Assembly: GCA_016929205.1 (NCBI GenBank)
Contig: JAFGJF010000171.1
Location: 1 to 6,020, forward strand
DNA: 6,020 nucleotides
Direction: 5' to 3'
DNA from: Anaerolineae bacterium
Lineage (GTDB): Bacteria > Chloroflexota > Anaerolineae > JAFGEY01
Shown: positions 1 through 3,235 of the stretch, piece by piece
How positions within the stretch are numbered: position 1 is the stretch's first letter
How the letters are laid out: the number at the start of each line of letters is the position of its first letter
Position numbers and translations under genes: made by a program
The notes under the pieces: model-generated
Database searches by the model: none
What the model was told of the DNA's origin: nothing
What the model saw: the letters and a program-made list of their open reading frames with translations, nothing else

Positions 1-162
1 GGAGGCCAGCCGCTCATGATGTTCAATCTCAACGAAGATCCTTACGAACTGGCCAACCTGGCCTTTCTCGATACGTACAATGACCAACGCGCCGAACTAC
101 AGGCTGAATTGGAGGAATGGATCGTCAAAACCGGCGACTCGTTTACTTTGCCCGAACTTTAG
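1..162 (+). CDS. Sulfatase (arylsulfatase-type), C-terminal fragment
   Basis: Frame 1 is open from the window edge and ends at the TAG at 160-162, giving the last 53 residues of a protein that starts upstream of the window. The segment MFNLNEDPYELANLA (residues 7-21 of the fragment) matches the conserved tail of type I sulfatases, where a phrase like 'LYDLENDPyElnNLA' sits near the C-terminus. It is followed by a helix rich in Leu and Glu and by EEWIVKTGD, also typical of that tail. Family members hydrolyse sulfate esters (aryl, steroid or polysaccharide sulfates) using a formylglycine made from a Cys or Ser. The active-site motif C/S-x-P-S-R lies in the N-terminal part, which is not visible, so activity and substrate cannot be judged. 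The gene is separated by 135 bp from the next one on the same strand, so co-transcription is possible but not shown. Confidence 0.8.
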   Translation, partial: GGQPLMMFNLNEDPYELANLAFLDTYNDQRAELQAELEEWIVKTGDSFTLPEL

Positions 163-196
163 CTCCAGTACACGACATTCTACAGACCATGCTTTA

Positions 197-241
197 ATCT
201 TGTAAATCATAAAAATCCTGTTCATCCTGTATATCTTTTTA
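197..241. repeat. Five degenerate copies of a 9-bp tandem repeat
   Basis: The trinucleotide ATC occurs at 197, 206, 215, 224 and 233, exactly every 9 bases. The units approximate ATCCTGTTA; the third and fourth copies share ATCCTGT exactly, and the others differ at a few positions. The 9-bp period would suit coding, but reading in the ATC frame gives a stop in the first unit (TAA at 203-205), and no Shine-Dalgarno precedes it, so it does not look translated. From general recollection, tracts like 'AATCCTGTTAATCCTGT' recur between genes in many unrelated bacterial genomes; that is memory and was not searched here. The block ends at the ATG at 241, which makes that ATG an unlikely start codon. 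Confidence 0.75.
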
Positions 242-282
242 TGCTTTATCCACCCCTTGAACACCTATCCAAGATTCGACAG

Positions 283-288
283 AAAGGA
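283..288 (+). promoter_or_regulatory. Shine-Dalgarno deciding the reductase start
   Basis: AAAGGA lies 9 bases before the ATG at 298 and is the only purine-rich ribosome-binding site in the spacer. No such site precedes the in-frame ATG at 241, which abuts the 9-bp repeat tract. This favours translation from 298. Confidence 0.75.
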
Positions 289-297
289 AGCAGTAAA

Positions 298-1413
298 ATG
301 GGAAACAAACTTGAACTGCCCAAAATCGCACTAGGCGCAACCGGGATGACCGCCAGCCGTTTTGGTCTGGGCGGATTTCACCAGGTCGAGATCTCGTCCG
401 AGATCGTTACCCAGGTCGTGGACGCCTTTCTCGACGTCGGCGGCAATTACATCGAAACCGCGCGTTCCTACGGCAATGGCGCCTCGGAAGAAAAACTGGG
501 CCGCGCGCTTAAAGGCCGCCGTGACCGGGTCATCCTGGCCAGCAAGAGCGGCCGCCGCGACGGCAACGGCATCCGCCAGGAACTGGAAGCATCACTCAAG
601 GCACTGCGAACCGATCACATCGAGTTCTACTTTTTCCACGGCGTGAATACGATGGAAGAGCTGGATACGATCACCGCTCCCGATGGCGCGCTCGCGGCGC
701 TGCTCAAGGCCAAGGAAGAAGGGCTGATCACCGGCCTGGGTTTTAGCAGCCACCGCCCACCCCAAATGTACCTGCAAGGGATCGAGCGCCTGCCGCTGTC
801 GGTGATCCTGATCTGGGACAATTATCTTGAAGAGCAGTTTGTGCCGGAAATCCAGGGCGAGGTCTACCCGCTGGCGCGGGAACGCGGCGTGGCGATCACG
901 GCCATGAAGCCGCTGGCCGACGGTTTCCTGTACCGCTCCCCGGAAAGCGCGATCCGCTATGCCCTGGGATCGGGCTCGGAAGTGCTGATCTGCGGCACGA
1001 ATACCGTCGAACACGTCTACCAGGTTGCCCGTGCGGTCTGTGCAGGTGCGGCAGACGACGAGGAACGAAAAGCGATCCTGTGCGACGCCCCCGAACTGGG
1101 AGCATACGTCTGCCGGCAGTGCGGTGGCTGCTCCGCCGATCTGATGAAGCTGTTCCGGCTGGAGGGATATGTCGACCGGCAGATGATCGACTATTTGGAA
1201 CACGATCCCGCCGACTATGCCCTGCGGCGGCGCTTGAGCGGCTGGTTCGACCTGGCGGGAATCGCCCAGGAACGGTTCGCCAGCGAATTTGAGGCCCCGG
1301 ACGCGCTGCTGGTCGAAGCGGGAACGGTGGACTGCCCCTACAGCATCGACGTGGCGCGTAAAACCCGCCTGGCGTTGGCCAAACTGCGCCAGGAACGCAC
1401 AGATGTCCTTTAG
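298..1413 (+). CDS. Aldo/keto reductase with cysteine-bearing C-terminal domain
   Basis: This 371-residue protein is a predicted NAD(P)H-dependent oxidoreductase of the aldo/keto reductase superfamily, a TIM barrel that reduces carbonyls. It has no signal peptide or membrane segment, so it is probably cytoplasmic. The N-terminal barrel shows GGNYIETARSYG (48-59), SEEKLGRAL (63-71), LASKSG (80-85) and YFFHG (111-115). The catalytic tetrad is Tyr58, Lys83 and His114, with Glu53 where the family normally has Asp. The nucleotide-binding end fits ITAMKPLADG (200-209) and LICGTNTVEHV (230-240). After the barrel comes CRQCGGC (Cys272, Cys275, Cys278), then about 67 residues, then CPYSIDV with Cys346. 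This resembles AKRs with a C-terminal [4Fe-4S] ferredoxin-like domain, here in split or reduced form. I chose the start at 298 because of its Shine-Dalgarno; an in-frame ATG at 241 would add 19 unlike residues. It lies 15 bp upstream of an ABC exporter. The substrate is unknown, and an intact iron-sulfur cluster is inferred, not shown. Confidence 0.87.
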   Translation: MGNKLELPKIALGATGMTASRFGLGGFHQVEISSEIVTQVVDAFLDVGGNYIETARSYGNGASEEKLGRALKGRRDRVILASKSGRRDGNGIRQELEASLKALRTDHIEFYFFHGVNTMEELDTITAPDGALAALLKAKEEGLITGLGFSSHRPPQMYLQGIERLPLSVILIWDNYLEEQFVPEIQGEVYPLARERGVAITAMKPLADGFLYRSPESAIRYALGSGSEVLICGTNTVEHVYQVARAVCAGAADDEERKAILCDAPELGAYVCRQCGGCSADLMKLFRLEGYVDRQMIDYLEHDPADYALRRRLSGWFDLAGIAQERFASEFEAPDALLVEAGTVDCPYSIDVARKTRLALAKLRQERTDVL

Positions 1414-1419
1414 AGGAGG
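1413..1419 (+). promoter_or_regulatory. Shine-Dalgarno of the ABC ATPase gene
   Basis: GAGGAGG overlaps the last base of the reductase stop codon and sits 9 bases before the ATG at 1429. Its position on the upstream gene's stop supports a single transcript for the two genes. Confidence 0.8.
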
Positions 1420-1428
1420 CCCTCGCCC

Positions 1429-2394
1429 ATGTCATCTCGTGTTGCCATTCAACTGGACGGTTTGAGTAAAACGTACCGACGACGCGGTGGCGAGCCGATC
1501 CAGGCGGTCAAAAACGTCGACTTGAGCGTACCGCAGGGACAGGTGTTCGGCTTTTTGGGGCCCAACGGCGCGGGCAAAACGACGACGATCAAGATGTTGT
1601 GCGCCCTGGTCAAACCAACCTCGGGCCGAGCCAGGATCAACGGCTACGACGTCTGGCGCAAACGCGGCACGGCAGTGCGCCAGGTTGGTGCGGTGTTGGA
1701 GGGCACGCGCAACGTCCACTGGACGCTGTCGCCGTGGGACAACCTGATCTATTTCGGCAACCTCAAAGGCCTGGCCGGCAAAGCGCTGCGCACTCGGGCC
1801 GAAGCGCTGCTGCGCGAACTCGAACTGTGGGAGCGGCGCAAGGACCTGGTGCGCACCTTTTCGCGCGGGATGCAGCAAAAGGTGGCTATCGCCTGCGCCC
1901 TGATCGCCGATCCGCCGGTTCTGCTGCTCGACGAGCCGACGTTGGGGCTCGACGTGCAGGCTGCGCGCACGGTCAAAGAGCTGATCAAACGGTTGGTAAA
2001 AGAATATCACAAGACAGTGGTGCTGACCACACACCAGCTCGACATGGCCGAAGAGTTGTGCGAGCGGGTGGCGATCATCAGCAAGGGGCGGATCATCGCC
2101 GACCAGCCCGTCGACGAATTGATCGACCTGTTTAGCAGCGAATACTATCAAATCAGGGTGCAGGGCCACTTGCCTGAGCGTGCGGAACCGGCGATTGCTG
2201 GGTTTGCGATCAGCGTGGAAAACGAGGAGACGCTGCTCTCGGGGCCGATTGCCGATCAGGATGCGCTGTATGGCGTGCTCAACCGGCTGCACGACCTGGG
2301 CCTGCACCTGCTTTCGGCCAGGCTGGCCGAACCGGACCTGGAAGAGGTGTTCGTGCGGATGCTCGACACAGACGACCAAGGAGGGGGGCGATGA
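1429..2394 (+). CDS. ABC-2-type exporter, ATP-binding subunit (DrrA-like)
   Basis: This 321-residue cytoplasmic ATPase powers the permease encoded next to it. Motifs occur in the normal order: Walker A GPNGAGKTT (44-52, Lys50), a Q-loop region AVLEGTRNV (88-96), ABC signature FSRGMQQK (144-151), Walker B VLLLDEP (164-170, Asp168, Glu169), D-loop GLD (173-175) and H-loop TTHQLD with His202. The signature departs from LSGGQ, and a Glu (Glu91) sits where many ABC proteins have the Q-loop Gln; as I recall, both are common in the DrrA/multidrug and ABC-2 group. After the roughly 230-residue nucleotide-binding domain there is a C-terminal extension of about 90 residues ending in EPDLEEVFVRML (301-312), a typical tail of ABC-2 ATPases. 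The gene starts 15 bp after the reductase, and its stop overlaps the permease start (ATGA), suggesting translational coupling. The exported substrate (drug, lipid, polysaccharide or peptide) cannot be deduced. Confidence 0.95.
   Translation: MSSRVAIQLDGLSKTYRRRGGEPIQAVKNVDLSVPQGQVFGFLGPNGAGKTTTIKMLCALVKPTSGRARINGYDVWRKRGTAVRQVGAVLEGTRNVHWTLSPWDNLIYFGNLKGLAGKALRTRAEALLRELELWERRKDLVRTFSRGMQQKVAIACALIADPPVLLLDEPTLGLDVQAARTVKELIKRLVKEYHKTVVLTTHQLDMAEELCERVAIISKGRIIADQPVDELIDLFSSEYYQIRVQGHLPERAEPAIAGFAISVENEETLLSGPIADQDALYGVLNRLHDLGLHLLSARLAEPDLEEVFVRMLDTDDQGGGR
2378..2384 (+). promoter_or_regulatory. Shine-Dalgarno of the permease gene
   Basis: AAGGAGG, a near-perfect anti-16S match, lies inside the end of the ATPase gene, 6 bases before the ATG at 2391. 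It fixes the start of the permease at the ATGA overlap. Confidence 0.85.
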
Positions 2395-3179
2395 AAAGTG
2401 CAATCATTACCTTTTTGGGCGAGGTCCGCAAAGGGCTGCTCATTTCGTGGACCTACCGGGCCAATACCTTTGTCTCGCTGTTTACGATCGGCTTTGTGTT
2501 CCTGGGCATCGCCTTTATGATGGGCGGCGGGCAAATCGATCCCACCGACCTCAACACGATGTTCCTGGGTTATCTGGCATGGTTTTACGCCCTCGGCGCG
2601 ATCAACGATCTTTCCTGGGGCATTCGCGGCGAGATCAGCGCCGGGACGTTGGAACAGATGTCGATGAGCCCTTCGCCAATTGGCGTGGTTCTGCTGGGGC
2701 GCTCTTTTGCCAACCTGGTGATCACCACAGCGCAAATCGTCGTCCAAAGCCTGGCCATGTCGTGGCTGCTTGGCACGCGTTTGCCGATGACCTGGACGGG
2801 CGTGCCGGTTCTTCTGATTACCCTGATTGGCGTGTACGGTTTTGGCTTTATCCTGGCCGGAGCGACGTTAATTTTCAAGCAGGTGGAGTCCTTTTCAAAC
2901 CTGTTTCAGAATATCTTGCTCTTTTTGAACGGCACCATGCTGCCGATAGCGGCCATGCCTGGCTGGCTGGCAACCATCTCGTATACCTTGCCCAGCACGC
3001 AGGGGGTAGTGGTGCTGCGTCGCGTGGTGCTTGACGGGCAATCGCTGCTGGCGGTGTGGCGGGAGGGCAGCCTGGTCTGGCTGATCGTCCACTCGACACT
3101 TTATTTTGCCACCGGTTGGATCGTGTTTGCCTGGTGCGAACGCATCGCCAAGGATCGGGGATCGTTGGGCCAATATTAA
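2391..3179 (+). CDS. ABC-2-type transporter permease subunit
   Basis: This 262-residue integral membrane protein is the expected partner of the ATPase directly upstream. About six hydrophobic segments can be seen, at roughly 25-44, 56-73, 98-127, 137-162, 170-190 and 226-248. That is the usual topology and length for a single ABC-2 permease, which works as a homodimer with two ATPase subunits. Between the second and third segments lies EISAGTLEQMSMSPSP (81-96), matching the conserved ABC-2 phrase with G-T-L-E followed by S/P residues, thought to face the ATPase. The N-terminus is short and cytoplasmic (first 24 residues, with Lys2, Arg13, Lys14 and Arg23), and the C-terminus ends in a charged tail. 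There is no signal peptide or large extracellular domain. The start overlaps the ATPase stop by 4 bp and has a strong Shine-Dalgarno. It is the last gene of the operon, with a hairpin 10 bp after the stop. The substrate is unknown. Confidence 0.92.
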   Translation: MKSAIITFLGEVRKGLLISWTYRANTFVSLFTIGFVFLGIAFMMGGGQIDPTDLNTMFLGYLAWFYALGAINDLSWGIRGEISAGTLEQMSMSPSPIGVVLLGRSFANLVITTAQIVVQSLAMSWLLGTRLPMTWTGVPVLLITLIGVYGFGFILAGATLIFKQVESFSNLFQNILLFLNGTMLPIAAMPGWLATISYTLPSTQGVVVLRRVVLDGQSLLAVWREGSLVWLIVHSTLYFATGWIVFAWCERIAKDRGSLGQY

Positions 3180-3188
3180 TTCTAACCG

Positions 3189-3223
3189 GGTGCGACGCAC
3201 GTGTTTTACACATGCGTCGCACC
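3189..3223. terminator. Hairpin between convergent genes, likely bidirectional terminator
   Basis: The arms GGTGCGACGCA (3189-3199) and TGCGTCGCACC (3213-3223) are perfect reverse complements of 11 bp. Inside, after one C/A mismatch (3200/3212), a further 4 bp pair (3201-3204 with 3208-3211), leaving a TTT loop. The hairpin sits 10 bp after the permease stop and 12 bp before the stop of the minus-strand gene, the usual place for a shared terminator of two convergent genes. There is no clear T-run after it on the plus strand and only an AT-rich stretch on the minus strand, so intrinsic termination is plausible rather than certain. A dispersed palindromic repeat or protein-binding site is the alternative. 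Confidence 0.65.
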
Positions 3224-3235
3224 TCAACGACCTGT

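Larger units (their letters stand above)
163..297. other. AT-rich intergenic spacer between sulfatase and reductase
   Basis: This 135-bp spacer is visibly richer in A and T than the flanking genes and is closed by stops in the forward frames up to 241. It contains the 9-bp periodic repeat (197-241) and, near its end, the Shine-Dalgarno of the reductase gene. No clear hairpin followed by a T-run is visible after the sulfatase stop, and no convincing sigma-70 -35/-10 pair could be assigned. TATATC at 232-237 could be a weak -10-like element, but there is no matching -35 at the right distance. The reductase operon may therefore be read from a promoter here that I cannot pinpoint, or by read-through from the sulfatase gene. 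Confidence 0.6.

Noticed and set aside
197..241. CRISPR array or iterated operator
   Set aside because: The units are 9 bp, contiguous, degenerate and without spacers, so this is not a CRISPR. Nothing ties them to a regulator in the window, so an operator role is not claimed.
592..1203. Minus-strand open frame of 203 codons inside the reductase gene
   Set aside because: It lies wholly within the reductase, which carries the AKR motifs on the plus strand, and its product shows no family features.
1432..2403. Long open frame of 323 codons on the minus strand opposite the ABC ATPase
   Set aside because: It mirrors the ATPase gene almost exactly. The plus strand has all ABC motifs and a Shine-Dalgarno, whereas the antisense product has no recognisable domain and is rich in His, Gln and Arg, as expected for a shadow in GC-rich coding DNA.
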